From Tetracentron sinense (lineage: Eukaryota; Streptophyta; Magnoliopsida; Trochodendrales; Trochodendraceae), in assembly GCA_015143295.1 (NCBI GenBank), contig CM026563.1, positions 5,518,001-5,582,000 of the forward strand: DNA of 64,000 nt. Reading direction: 5' to 3'. The notes below the pieces were generated by a model, which made no database searches, was not told the origin of the DNA, and worked only from the letters and a program-made list of their open reading frames with translations. This document shows positions 21,880-34,800 of this stretch, piece by piece. A program made the position numbers and the translations under genes. Position 1 is the first letter of the stretch; each line of letters begins with the position of its first letter.

Positions 21880-23478
21880 TACCCTCAATAATTCAAAACC
21901 ATTAAAATAAACTTGTAAAATTCAATAAAAATCATTTACCACCCTATTATACACTCAATTAATCAGCTATCAAATCAATTTTACCAAACTAGATGATTAA
22001 CAACAAAAACCCCAAACTTGTGTTTTAACAAAAACCCTCGCTTTTACCCCTTTTCAATTTACACCACTCCTCTTCAAATTAACAATTTTCCCAACATTAC
22101 AACACCCCAAGGAAAGGCTTAGATGCAAGAAATGCAATTACTTCATGCCCACATCATGAAACTCAAGCTTTACACATACTAAACCCCAATTTCTCAAAAA
22201 ATTAAAAATAATAACTTTGGGGGGAGAAACTTACCGATGAATTGCGTGCTTTAACTTCAAAATGGTTCCCCAAAGTTTATCTTTGATGAAGGTTGAGCAA
22301 AAGCCAATAAAAAAAAAGGAGTTTTGGGGCTTTCGGATTGAACTTTTTGCCCAAAATGAAGGCTGGTCGGCGACGGGATAAGGTTGACCGGAGACGGTAT
22401 AAGGTTAACCGGCGGTTGAGATTGGTCGGAGGTGGTGCCGACGGTGGCTGGCGGTGCTCGGGTCTTTGAGTGAGAGGAGGGAAATGGGAGGGGAAGAGAA
22501 GAAAGAAATTAAAAGAAAATGAAGGCAAGAGGAGGAAGAGAAGATAAGAGAACGTGATCTCTTCTTAATCTCTCCCTTTTAAGGCGAAAATACCTTAATG
22601 CCCTCCTATTGTTTTTAAGTTTCTTTTAGAGCTTGAGGGTATGTTTGGAAAAGAAGTGATACAAGTTCATTTTCAAGAAGGAAAATAGTCACCTCCTCGG
22701 ACCGAAGAGGTGACTTCCTGTCTCGTCCCCCCTTTTGGGGCCACATGTCCCCTTTTTTTTCACAAGGAATCTCACTATACATGGACTCACACACAAGTTC
22801 ATAAGTTCACAAGAAAATCATGCATACTCAGATCCTCGCATGCTCACAAGGAATCCCAACTTTCGCAAGAATCACAAAAACTCACAAGAATATGATTATC
22901 GCATGACAAGATTTACTTGGTTTTGTTTTCACGCGAATACTGTTAAGAAAAAGGTTTTGATAACTACTTTCACGAATGTTATTCTCTAAGCTTATGCATA
23001 TTCATGATATTATTCACTGTTAGTTAGTAGTTTGTATATCACTGAGTATTTCATGTTCAGCCGATTATTGACTTCAGCAGGTGCACGTGTTCCATTTGAT
23101 GTTTGTGGTACAGAGCCTTGGATAGAGGACGAATACTATGATCTGGAGCCCTCTATGGACCACTATCAGGATGATGGATCACTGGATAAGCGGCTCGATT
23201 TTGATTTCTGTTGAGAGAGGGAGAGAGATCATACTGATATTTTATGTATGTTGAGAGTGGGACTTGTCAACTCCATAATTTTGGATATGTTCTATTGGTC
23301 CGAACTTTGACTGAATTATAGGAATATTTTATTATAAATCGTTTCCGCTATGTTTTACAACTTGTGTGCTCTGACAGGATGGTAAGTATATGTGCCTTAT
23401 GTGTCATACAGGATGGTATGATACGGTGGTCCGAGCTAAAGTTTCCCTAACTCCTAAGGGGTATTTTGGGTCGTGACA
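21880..23478 (+). mobile_element. Probable LTR-element fossil (LTR-like stretch, Gypsy-type ending)
   Basis: The stretch has no LINE or gene similarity. It contains promoter-like and G-rich transcribed-looking zones, and it ends GGGTATTTTGGGTCGTGACA directly against LINE sequence, an ending often seen in plant Gypsy LTRs. The left boundary is not defined and no partner LTR was found. Family and limits are inferred. Confidence 0.4.
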
Positions 23479-23479
23479 G

Positions 23480-26400
23480 AGAAAGCCTCGAGGGGATCTA
23501 AATCCTTACACCCAGTTGAGGTGGCTTGAATAGTTGAGGAGATAGTCCAGGTGCTGGATGTCCCAATAGATGTTCGTTCGCCAGGGATAGTGACTCAAAG
23601 CGTGGCTATTGGAGAAAGGGTAGGCTCAGGGCCCCAGGACCTATTCCTTGGGAATGAGATCAAGGAAGTGGCGAGCTCTAATTTCACTATTCGGGAGCCT
23701 TCAAAATTATCTCCTACGAGCCCTATTCCAGTTTGTTTTGCGGAAGTGGGCTGGGAAGGAAAGCAAATGAGCTACTTGTGCTCCCCTCGCGCAAGATAGA
23801 AACTCCATATTCTTCTCAAGGCCAGGACTATCAAGAGCAGGGAGATATAACACCCACTCCCTTAATAGGTAAGCCTAAACCCTCCTATCCCTTTATCCAG
23901 CCTTTGCCACTCCGAGGTGGGGTAAGGGCATATACGGTGAGTTCATTATGCTCACAAAGTGATTCTTCTGTTTCAGGGAGGCACGATACCACAACTTAGT
24001 GATGACATGGGAGCAGGTGTTGGTTTATCCCAATCATCGGGAGCTAAGGATCTCGTTGAAAGTAACCAAAGACCAGAGTCAGTACCCCTAGATTTTAGTT
24101 CTCAGGTCAATCCTACGAACTGAGGAAGTGGTCCCCAAGGTGACACAAGTTGTAAGCCAGTAGAGTGGTCGTTTGGGGGGTCTAGGTCAATTAGAGGCAC
24201 TTGGTAAGTTCTTGGGTCTGTCATTTGTAGACCGTGAAAAGGAAGCTAAAGCTTTCTTCTTAAGCCTTGAAAGCGATAGTGTTTAGCAGGTAGACCTAGG
24301 GGAGGGGTGGTTGCTCGGCGTCAAGATTGCAGAGATTGGAGTGGGGCATTAATTATGATAAACCTGGGTCTAGAAGCATGTCTTGCAATCCGAAGGTCGA
24401 AAAGGGTCATTCCGTATCTAGATGACAGGTCTCTCCGTCATATCAGGGAACATTTAGGGGTTGGTTACGTGGAAAAACATGTGGCAGTAATGCGTCTAGT
24501 CAAGTCCAAAAGGCCGACTATCCTGTGCATCCAATAAACCAAACTAGAGGTGGTCCAGGAGTAGGTCATTAAAGACATCTGGGATGTCTCGATCCCAGGT
24601 TGCAATCTGAAGGTCGGGAAGGGTCATTCTGTATCTAGATGACAGGTCACTCCATCATATCAGGGAACATTTGGGGTTGGGTTCAATGGAAAGACGTGTG
24701 GCAGTAAAGCGTCTAGTAAAGTCCATCTTGTGCATCCAATAAACCAAACTTGAGGTAGTCCAGGAATGGGTCATGAAAGACATCTAGGATGTCTCGATCC
24801 CAAGTTGGGTAGCTCTTCCATCATTAGGGGATTCTAGAAGCATTTTGTTAATCTCAGATAAAGACAAGTTGCAGCTAGAAGAATCCGAGTTGGGGGCATA
24901 CTCGATATCCATTTATTGTCGTTGGGTGGGAGAGGAGTTTTCATGGGTATTCTCCAGGGTATATGGCCCCTTAGGTGGGTTAGACGATTCATCTTTTTGG
25001 GCAAAGTTAGACGATTTCAGTGTCCGATGGGATGCCCCTTGGTTTTTGGGGGTGATTTTAACAGTGCTCTATTTTCAGATGAGCGAAAAGGCGGGTGCAT
25101 GGTTTTTGCTAAGATTAGGAGATTTGGGGAGTTTGTTGATTGATGTTCCTTTGATATGCCACCACTTCACATGGGCCCCCTCAGTGTCTAGTGGGTTAGT
25201 AAGCTGATTAGATAGATTCCTATGTTCCCCGGATTAGGAAAATCATTTCCCCGATATCATTCAATCAGGCCTGCCTTGTCCTACCTCATACCATGTCCTG
25301 TTATCCTTGGAGTTCAGGCATTTTCGAGTGGGGTTGACTCCATTTTGGTTTGAGAATATGTGGATTAAGGATGATAGGATTAAGGGGTGGTGGAAGAGGT
25401 GTGGAACCTCAAAAAGAGCCAGGGACCCACAAGTACGAGATTTGGACTCAAACTCAAAGCCCGTTTGAAGGTTTTGAAGAGGTGTTCAGTAACATCCAAG
25501 TGAGACTTGCTAATCTCTTAAAGGGCATTGGTGAGTTGGATGTATCTGAGGAATTGAGACCCCTCAACCATGAGAAGTTTCAATTAAAATAGGCAATGAG
25601 ATTGGAGTATTTGAATACAGTCAGATTGGAAGAGATCAGTTGGAAGCAGAAGGCTAGAGTCCGCTGGCTCGAGGAGGGGGATCGTAACACAAAGTTTTTT
25701 CATAGGATGACAAATTTTCATCGGAAGTGTAACTTTATATCCAGATTAAAGGTGGATAGTGAGTGGCGGGAGGGGCCTGATGAGGTCGCGGGCAACATCG
25801 TTTCCTATTATCAAAATTTGTACATGGAAAAGGAATGATAGTGCCCACAACTAAACGGCCTCCCATTTGAGGTGTTGCCCGTGGATCTGAGGGAGTCATT
25901 GGAGGTACCTTTCTAGGAGGAGGAGGTGTTGGGTACAATTCGGGCCATGGCAGGGGATAAGACCCCATGGGCTGACGGTTTTACCATCGAGTTCTACCGA
26001 GCTTATTGGGAAATTATTGAGAAGGACCTCATTGCGGTCATGGCAGAGTTGTATGAGACAAGGCGTTTTGATAGAGTGCTAAATAACACTTTCGTCGTAT
26101 TGATTCCAAAATAGAAAGGAGTTGCGGATATTAAAGATTTCTGGCCAATCAGTCTCGTGGGTAGCGTTTACAAAATTCTATCAAGGGTCTTAGCAATTCG
26201 ACTCCGGAGAGGGTCTCATCATATCCCCCCTACAAGGTGCATTTGTGGGTGGAAGACAAATCTTGAATGGTATCTTGATAGCAAACAAGTGCATTGATGT
26301 CATGCTCAAATTGAAGGTTTCGAGATTTTTGTGTAAAATTGACATGGAGAAAACATATGATCATGTTAGCTAGGAATTTTTGGAGTATGTGCTGAAGAGG

Positions 26401-27165
26401 ATGGGGTTTGGTCCAAAGTGGTGTCACTGGATGCGGATGTGCATCTCTTCAATTTCATCCTCCATTTTGATCAATGGTAGCCCAGTTGGCTACTTCCAAA
26501 GTTCTAGGGCTTAAGGCAATGGGATCCTATCTCTCCTTTCCTATTCATCATTGTATCGAAAGCTTTGAGTAGGATGTTGTCTCAAGCCGATGGTACGTCT
26601 TCGAAGGTTTTTCCATAGGCAGTGACATACTGCGGATATCCCATCTTCAGTTTGTTGATGATACCCTCATCTTTTATAGAGCATTGCGTTAGGACCTAGT
26701 GTCCCTTAGAGGTCTCTTCCATTGTTTTAAAGCAGTTTCAGGTCTTCGAGTCAACATGTCTAATTCGAAAATAGTTGGGGTTGGGGAGGTCTTGGAAATT
26801 AACACTTTCGTACGTAAAATGTCTTGGATGCAGGGTGGGACATCTTCCATCGATATACTTGGGTATGCCATTAGGGGCCAGTTTTAAAGAAAAGGCAATG
26901 AGGGCTCTGATCCTGGAGAGATTTGCTTAGCGGTTGTCAGGGTGGTAAGTGTCTTTCTTATCCAAATGAGGAAAGTTGACCCTGATACAAATTACTATGA
27001 ATAGTGTGCCAACCTCTTTCATGTCCACACTTATTATTCTTCGTTCGGTGACAACATCCCTAGAACGCTTGCAGAGGAAGTTCATGTGACGCTTAAAAGG
27101 GGGTCAGTTCAAATATCATATTGTGGAATGGGGTAGCATTTGCAAGCCTAATGCGTATATCGACG
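23480..27165 (+). mobile_element. L1-type LINE with ORF1 tail, endonuclease and reverse transcriptase, broken
   Basis: The order is intact though frames are broken. A possible ORF1 C-terminus is at 23480-24000. The endonuclease covers 24480-25150 (KSKRPTILCIQ, WVFSRVYGPLGGLDDSSFWA, FGGDFNSALFSDERKGG). A linker follows (KARVRWLEEGDRNTKFFHRM, about 25640). RT covers 25930-26900 (DKTPWADGFTIEFYRAYW, LQGAFVGGRQILNGILIANK, DMEKTYDHV, a Q-x-D-T/L box at about 26650), with the post-RT start at about 27100. The 3' end is missing or unrecognised. An internal 217-bp tandem duplication lies in the endonuclease region. Long open blocks remain, so it is younger than the Copia and LINE remains in NCA1. Confidence 0.85.
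24384..24812. repeat. Tandem duplication, 217-bp unit, in LINE endonuclease region
   Basis: The unit beginning TGCAATCCGAAGGTCG at 24384 recurs at 24601 as TGCAATCTGAAGGTCG and runs to about 24812. It repeats the KSKRPTILCIQ and WDVSIPG coding words. Small indels separate the copies. Confidence 0.9.
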
Positions 27166-27720
27166 ACCGCAAGCACACTCCCGAGAGTGAACATCGAATC
27201 TTGTCCCTAGTTACGAATAGAGGATGCTAGTCTTAGTAGTGTGTGCATGGCACGACTTGTGAGATCCGGGGATCAAAGTCCCATGAGGGTGTGAGTTGAA
27301 ATCTCTGCCCATTCTTAACGTGAACATATACTAACCTTGCTAATTAAGGTTGCGGTCTAACAATATGAATTCGAAAAACAGAAAAGAAAAGGATTTCCTC
27401 TAGCTAGGGCCACTCTGGGCCAACATCTCTAACTCACCACATGTCCCTTTAATTCTTTTTAATTGTGGTTAAAATTTATTTATTTATTAATACTAAAGAA
27501 TCTAATCTTAGTTTTTAGAGAGGGGGTTGATAAAGCAAGAGCGTTACCATTAATAAAAAAATATTCAACTATATTAAAAGGTGTTAGAGAGTGGAGTAAG
27601 TAATATGGAGTGGGAGTGTGGGACTTGCCACATCCAAACAAGTGCGAACTTTGTCTACATTTTACAGAAGAGGAATAATCCCCTCCTGATACGAGAAGGG
27701 GAATGAGTTCTATCTCACTC
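27166..27720. other. Spacer, nothing recognised
   Basis: No gene-like frame or element ends were found. A word CTTTTTAATTGTGGTTAA at about 27455 resembles the ends of the MITE family described at 27726, so a partial copy may be present. Confidence 0.4.
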
Positions 27721-27725
27721 AAAAA

Positions 27726-27880
27726 CCCCTTTAACTCCAATTGAACTATGGTTAAAAAGTTTTAATTTATGTGGTTAGTTTTTCTTCCTAAAACTAAGGA
27801 TAGTAGCTTTAACTCTAAAGATTAGTGAATCTTAACCATAATTAAAGAGAGTTTTAGACACGTGGCAAGTTTTAAGGGGG
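27726..27880. mobile_element. MITE, CTTTAACT..GGTTAA family
   Basis: The left end CCCCTTTAACTCCAATTGAA, with CTATGGTTAA, is mirrored at the right by CTTAACCATAATTAAAGAGA. Interior TTAGTTTT and AAAACTAA words also pair. The exact termini and target duplication could not be set. Related copies lie at 37341, 59702 and 61921. Confidence 0.6.
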
Positions 27881-28059
27881 TGAGACGTCTCACTCCCCTC
27901 CTCATTGGAGGAGGAGGGGGTTATTTTTCTTAACAAAATATAATCTTGTGCAAGGAGATCCAACTTTCAAAAGGTTTACTTTTTGGTCTAGGAGAATGGT
28001 TGTAAATAAACTTTGGAGAATAGTTAAGTCCATGCTCTATTTTGAAATTCTCACAACAG

Positions 28060-28500
28060 TTGGTGATAGGGATGTAAACAGATGTAGATATTATACATAT
28101 CCGATTCATATCTAAATCTATTTAGTCACATAATTATCCGGAGCGGAGCGGATTCAGATAGTAAAATACTATCCGTTTGTAATCGGATATAGATTCGGAT
28201 ACTGTTATATCCGATTTGATAAATATCCATCCGATTATATAATATATATAAATAATATATTTTAAATTTATAAAATTAATATAACCTTTAAAATATATTT
28301 TTAAAATTAAAATTTATATATTTTTATATTTTTTAAATATTAATTTACATTTAAAAAAAAATAATCGGATAATTCAGATATTTTAATCGGAGTCGGATAC
28401 AGATATCATATTTCACTATCCGTCGGATATTTATTTGGATTTAGATATCCGGATATATAATCAGATACTAATTCGGTTATATCAATTTCTGTTACAATTT
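28060..28500. repeat. ATCCG/CGGAT-rich repeat, probably a non-autonomous DNA element
   Basis: It opens TAGGGATGTAAACAGATGTA, the usual start of a common plant repeat class, then carries many CGGATA and TATCCG words on both strands around an AT-only core (28240-28360). The right terminus is not clear. Confidence 0.55.
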
Positions 28501-28845
28501 TTATCCCAAAATATAATACATTTTCCAAGAAACAAATAAAGAAGAATTCCGGAAAAACGCGGTTTGACAAAAAAAGAAATCTGCTTCAGGCTTTCAGCTT
28601 TTGATAGAAGCATCGCCGAAGGGATGTTTCGAAAACTGCAACAAACTAAAAGTAGTCAAATAATGCGTTTCTTAATAAACGTGTTTACAGAGAAAAATAT
28701 ATAATTAAAAAAGAGAATATAAAATCTCTCTCTCTCTTCTTATTTCAACTCTCTCACTGTCAGTCAGCTAGTGTTTGGCTGGTTTGCTGTTAGGCTTTTT
28801 CTATTTAGCTCTGTCTATTGCTCTGCAAGTCAAAGAATAGAAGCC

Positions 28846-31800
28846 ATGGGTTGGTTTCCCTGCTCTGGAAAATCGAACAAGAAAGAAAATAAGAAGAAGC
28901 CAGACGATCAGATCCGACCCATCCCGGGTACTTCAACGATGATTTCCTAACAATATTAGAAGAATTACTTTAATCAATGTTGCACTCAAATATTCCTTAT
29001 AATTGAAGACCAAATATTTTGTTTTTTGAGGGATTTTTTCTGCATATTTATTTATTTATTTGGGGTTTGCTTTATAGAGATTAAGGTTGGGATCTTTGGA
29101 TGATCTTCCATGTAACCCCAAAACCCATTTAGGGTTTTAGATTGTTGTTTGGATCTGCTTAAATTTGTGAGGAAACGAGTCGGGGTGTTCAAGTAGAATT
29201 ATAATGTCCTTTTCAATTTAGGTGCCTGGTTATCTTTTTTTTTTTTTTTTTAAATAAATTTAGTTTTGTTTGCAATTAGATATTAAGTGGATCTTCCTGA
29301 TCGGTAGTCACACTGTTCGGATCTTTGTGAAGAAACCCTTTTGTGTATTTGTCAATGAAATTTGGGATTTTTTTTTGGTTTTTCTCGGTTGGGTTTTTTT
29401 GAATTGTCTTTGGTTAGTTACCGATAAAAAAATGTATTTGGATAGTTGGGACTTGCCCAGATTTCTATTTGATGTAAAACTTTATTATTATTGAGTTATC
29501 TTTTGGCGGTAGAATTTGGGAAAATTCTAATTGGTTTAGGACTTAATTTAGGTTCTAAGATCCTTGGCCTAGGGTGAAGGTTTACTATATGGATGAGGGT
29601 ACTGTGAGTAAGTGGGACTCTCAAGAGGGCAGGTTGTTCTCGGGAGAGCCTGAATATCTCTTAGGAAGAAGGGCGGGCTTATGGTTAATCCCAACAGCTC
29701 TCATAGAGAGAGTGGACTCTTATCTGTTTGAGAGTGGAAATTTTTGTATCATGTAATTTTTGCATAGTGAAAGTTCTTGATTGTATTTGCCTGTAGAGTT
29801 ACTTATTGTTGGTGAACCACATATCTTGTATGGTGCTTGTTTGTTCTTTATATCTTTTATAATTATTATCAATGTTTCTGACATTGCCAACGACCCTACG
29901 ATCGCATTTTGCACAACAATTGGTATCATATTCATAGCGAGGTACGGGGTTGTGATAGCTACGTCGGATTTGAACACATTGTTGGAGGTGGAGAAAATCA
30001 ATTGGAATGTCGATTTAGCTCATGGCAAGTCAAATGTCAAGACCTGCAGATCCAACGGGGTTTTCACAAGATTGTTAAAGATGAAGAAGTTGATTAGTGT
30101 GCAAATATCTAAGACTCTAAGCTTTGCTTAAAGTTGATCAACATCCGAAAAGGCTAATTAGAACATCCTAAAGAGGGTGGTGGAGAAGACATAAGATGAG
30201 TGTTCCTAGGTGGTTTGATAAAATTCAAGCCAAGGTGGAGATTGTTGAGATTTGCCTAAAATTCTATTTGATGTAAACTCTCCTATTATGAAGTTATCTT
30301 TTGGAATAGAATATTGGAAACGTTAATTGCTTTAAGACTTGAATCTAGGTTCTAAGATCCTATAAATAGGCCTAGGGTGTAGGCTTATTTTATGGTTGAT
30401 AATATGTGAGTTAATAAGACTCTTTGGGAGAGCAGGTTGCTCTCAGGGAGAGCCCGGGTATTTCTTAAGAGGGAGAACGAATAGTTCTTGGAAAGAAGAA
30501 TGTGCTTGCGATTAATACCAGTGACTCTCGCTGAGAGTGCACTATGTGTTAGAGTGAAAATCATTGTATCATGTAATCTTTGCATAGTGGAGGTTTTTCA
30601 ATATATTCGCATGTGGACGTAGCCCTGTTGTGGGTGAATAACTTATATCTTGTGTTGTGCTTATGTGTTTTTTTTATATCTTTGGTTGTGTCAATGTTTC
30701 TCACATTGCCATTGAGCCTACGATTGTGTTTCCACACAACACAAATCATGAGTTCTTTTATTTTATTTTATAGAATTCTAGGTTCCAAATTCTTTCTCTG
30801 ATATGTTCTCATACCTTCTTTTGGGTAAGTGAGTTTGGCGGTTTGGCAAGGAGAGGGAGAGCTTTGGTGGAAAGTGATTGTGGCTAAATACGAGCTTGCA
30901 TCTTCTTGGTTGCATATGGGAGTTAGAGACCCCCACGTTGTGGGCCTTGGAAAGGTATTATGGGGGTAGCTCCGTCCCTAGCTCCTTTCATCAGGCTCAA
31001 GTTGGGTAATGGAGTCGACATCCGGTTTTGGTACAATGTCTGGAGTGGTCAGTCAAGACTTAAGGACGATTTCGGGTCCATTTTTCTTCTAGCTCTCAAC
31101 TAAGGGACTTCTATTGCTGAGTGTGTTGAGCACTTGGGTAGTGCTACAGTCTGGTGTCATAGATTTAGGAGAGTTTTGAATGATTGGGAAGTTGAGGACA
31201 TGAAGAGGCTTCTGGCTCGGTTGAGTTCCTCCTACCCCAGATCTCAGATTAGTGATTGTAGGGTGTGGTCCCGTAGCAACATCGATCAATTTTCAGTACA
31301 ATCACTCTTGCAGTCCTTTGACCTTGCTCCTTTGCGATCATTTCCTTATAAGACTGTGTGGGTTAACCAGGTTCCCACGAAGGTATTATTCTTCCTCTGG
31401 TTTGCGACTCTAAATAAAATTCTTACTATGGACCAATTGAAGAGGTGAGGGTGGAGCTTAGCCAACCGGTGCTATTTATGTCTGAATGCGGAAAAGACTG
31501 TGAACCACTTGTTCTTGCACTGGCCGGTTGCCTTCGGGCTTCGGGCTTGGTTCTTGGCTCGTATGGGTGTAGAGTGGGTCTTCCCTCTTTTTTTTTTGAG
31601 CTTCTTATTTGGATGGCGCTTGATGACATTGGTGCGTGCCAAGGAAACCATTTGGATCTTTTTCTCGGGTGCCATTACGTAGGTTGTTTGGAAGGAGAGG
31701 AATGGTCGCGTATTTGACAGTTCCTCTTCTTCACCTCTTCAGATACGTTCCCGTGTTTGGCAATCGATTGCGGATTGGAGCTCCACAAGTTCGGTGGGCC

Positions 31801-34800
31801 AAGAAGTGAGGGATGCCCTCCTCTTTTGAAGCAGGCTTAGTTGCTATGTGCTTTTATTTCCTTGTTAGTTAGCTTGCTGTGCATACTCCTATTAGTTTAT
31901 GTCTCTATAAACTGTTTCATCTTCTTTTTATATATATATATATATATGCTTTACTGATCAAAAATAAAATAAAAATTAGGGCTCTTAGGCAACAGTTTAC
32001 TCAATCTTGAACTTTAGATTTGGGTCGAGTCATCCCTATTCTGCAGATGCTATCTCTTTTTCATTTTGAAGCCTGAATTTCTAATGAAGCAAAACTTGTT
32101 GATTTTAATTATAATTGTTAAGTGAAGGTTCAGTAAGATTAGATTATGATTTGGGTGAGATTTGTTTCTGTTTTTTCTTCTTCTGACTACGCGTAAGCTT
32201 GAATACCTGAAGGGCATGTCACCATATAGATTCTAAGTCAGGGTGCCTTCTCAAAATAGATTAGTCTTTTACCAAGTGCTGAATTATTTTCGGTCCTGTA
32301 ACTGTTGTATGATGGATGTAAGATGTGGCAGTATAGATGCAGATTATTTTTTTTCCCTGCCTGATTCGAAAAGGTCTAAGCTAATTTTTTTTCTTAGGTG
32401 TTTGTTTTGTCCTTTTTGTTTTCCTTGTTTGCATTCTGAGCTGTTGATGGTGGTGGTATTCCTTTTTCCTCCGTTGTTAGAACCAAATAAGAACCCTCAT
32501 TTGGCTTTTGCTCATGCTGTGCTTTTAATGTCATCTTCTTTGTTCATTCTTGAGATGTCGTTAATTGTGGGACTCTTTGTCTTTGTCATTTTATTTCCAG
32601 ATAAATTGAAGGTGAATCCCTTGTTAGATATAAAGGAGGAGGTCTCTAAGGATGGAGGATCTGATCACATTGCAGCACAGATATTTACATTTCGTGATTT
32701 GGCAGCTGCAACAAAGAATTTTAGGGCAGATTGTCTTTTGGGCGAGGGGGGTTTTGGTAGAGTTTATAAAGGACGATTGGAGAAAATCAACCAGGTTAGC
32801 CAGTTTATGATATTTTGGCTCATAAAAAAAAATGAAACAAAATAATGAGAAGCTAGTATAAGTGTTGCATATGCTTGTTCCATTCCACACCGTTCTGTTT
32901 GCTTGTAATACTTTTATTTTAATTTTCCCTCTTGGTGGGACCTCTTCACTGAGCTTTTAATTGTTATTGGGGTTAATGTATTTTGCCTAAGTCATTGAGC
33001 TTCGTACTATATAGTAAGTTGGTCATGAGACATGAACATTGTTATTGTGTTTGGTGTAGATTGTAGCTATCAAGCAACTTGATCGTAACGGGTTGCAAGG
33101 GAACAGGGAATTCCTTGTTGAAGTATTGATGTTAAATCGACTCCACCATCCTAACCTTGTTAACCTAATCGGATATTGTGCTGATGGAGATCAGAGACTT
33201 TTGGTTTATGAGTACATGCCATTAAGATCTTTGGAAGATCACCTACATGGTATGTATTGTGTACTTGTACCAGACCCAAAGTTCTATTATGTTTTTCCTC
33301 ATTATGTCATTGTAACTGTTTTCTTTACACAAATTTTAAATAAGCTCTACCTATTTAGATTAGTGTTACCAAACACCACTTAACTGTTTTCTTTACCTTT
33401 CATGAGCCATCTTTTGATAAATCACCGCATCCGTATTTGTCTCATATGCTTAATTGTGCAGATCTTCCGGCTGACAAGAAACGACTTGACTGGAACACAA
33501 GAATGAAAATAGCTGCTGGTGCAGCGAAGGGCTTGGAGTATTTGCATGACAAAGTGAATCCCCCTGTTATATATCGTGATTTGAAATGCTCAAACATTTT
33601 GCTTGGCGAGGAGTTTCATCCCAAGCTATCTGATTTTGGCTTGGCCAAACTGGGTCCTGTTGGGGATAACACACATGTATCCACTAGGGTGATGGGCACG
33701 TACGGATATTGTGCACCGGAGTATGCAATGACAGGTCAGCTGACGCTGAAATCAGATGTTTATAGTTTCGGGGTTGTTCTTTTGGAAATCATTACTGGTA
33801 GGAAAGCAATTGACAATTCAAAATCCACTGAGGAACACAATCTTGTTGCATGGGTAAGAGCTCTGTCTTCTTCACTCGTTTAATGTCTTTGTTGGTGAAT
33901 CGGTTTTGAGCTATTTCTTGTCCTTGTTTAAATATATGGTGGTGCCAATCACCGTTACTGTTCCTGCAGACCACCATTGCATGAAACTGAACTGTTTATT
34001 TTGTGGCTGCATCTTCTGTCAGCCATATTCCTAAAGCATACTGATAGTGATGGGGTGATCTTAGCTGCCAAGGAAGACTAAAATTTCAGTAAAAAAGCCC
34101 ATGCTTGGAGGATTAAGATCGTTGAATAGCATCATTTTTGTGACATGGCCTGCCCAAGAGAGTGATCTACTAACTGGGCTGTCCAGATAGATGCATTGAG
34201 GGGGTCACATGTAAAGTATGGTGCATGGCACCACCATATATTTTTGCTTATTGTTATTACAATGTTGATAATATCTCATTACATATCCCGTAGTTAGTTT
34301 CATTAGGTCATGATGGAATTTATTACTGTCCTTTTCTCTTCTCTTTATTTTTTTTTACTACTCTCCTAAACCACCCAACTGGCCATTTTGGCCCCTAGCC
34401 CTAGCCACACAGGATTAAACTTCTACCTCAGTGTGATCATTCAACTGTTACATGACATGATACATTTTCTTTCTGTGGAACCTTCTTCTTAAATGTATCA
34501 CTACTACTGATCATATTGGTGAACTTTGAATACCTTCTCACAGGTTTGGGACTGGAGGTTGATTTAAATATCTGTCTTATGGACAAGCCCACTACTTTTC
34601 ATGCCATGGTTACATGACATGATAAACAATATCTGTGAACTCCCTAGTTTGGGGGTTGTTGGTTTTCCCAAAAAAATCCACGTGGTCTCATTCTGTCTTG
34701 ACACTCCCTACTCAAATTGTAGTTGTGAGAACTGAGAAGCTCTTACAATTAATGCCACTAGCGCTCCTATGGTCAATCCAAAGGCTTTCTCTCCTCCTGC

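Noticed and set aside
32243-32845. 200-codon plus-strand frame before the kinase P-loop, as an alternative PBL7 start
   Set aside because: Only the part from 32601 is homologous. The upstream part is hydrophobic intron translation, and the MGWFPC exon at 28846 joins 32601 in phase with a good donor and acceptor.
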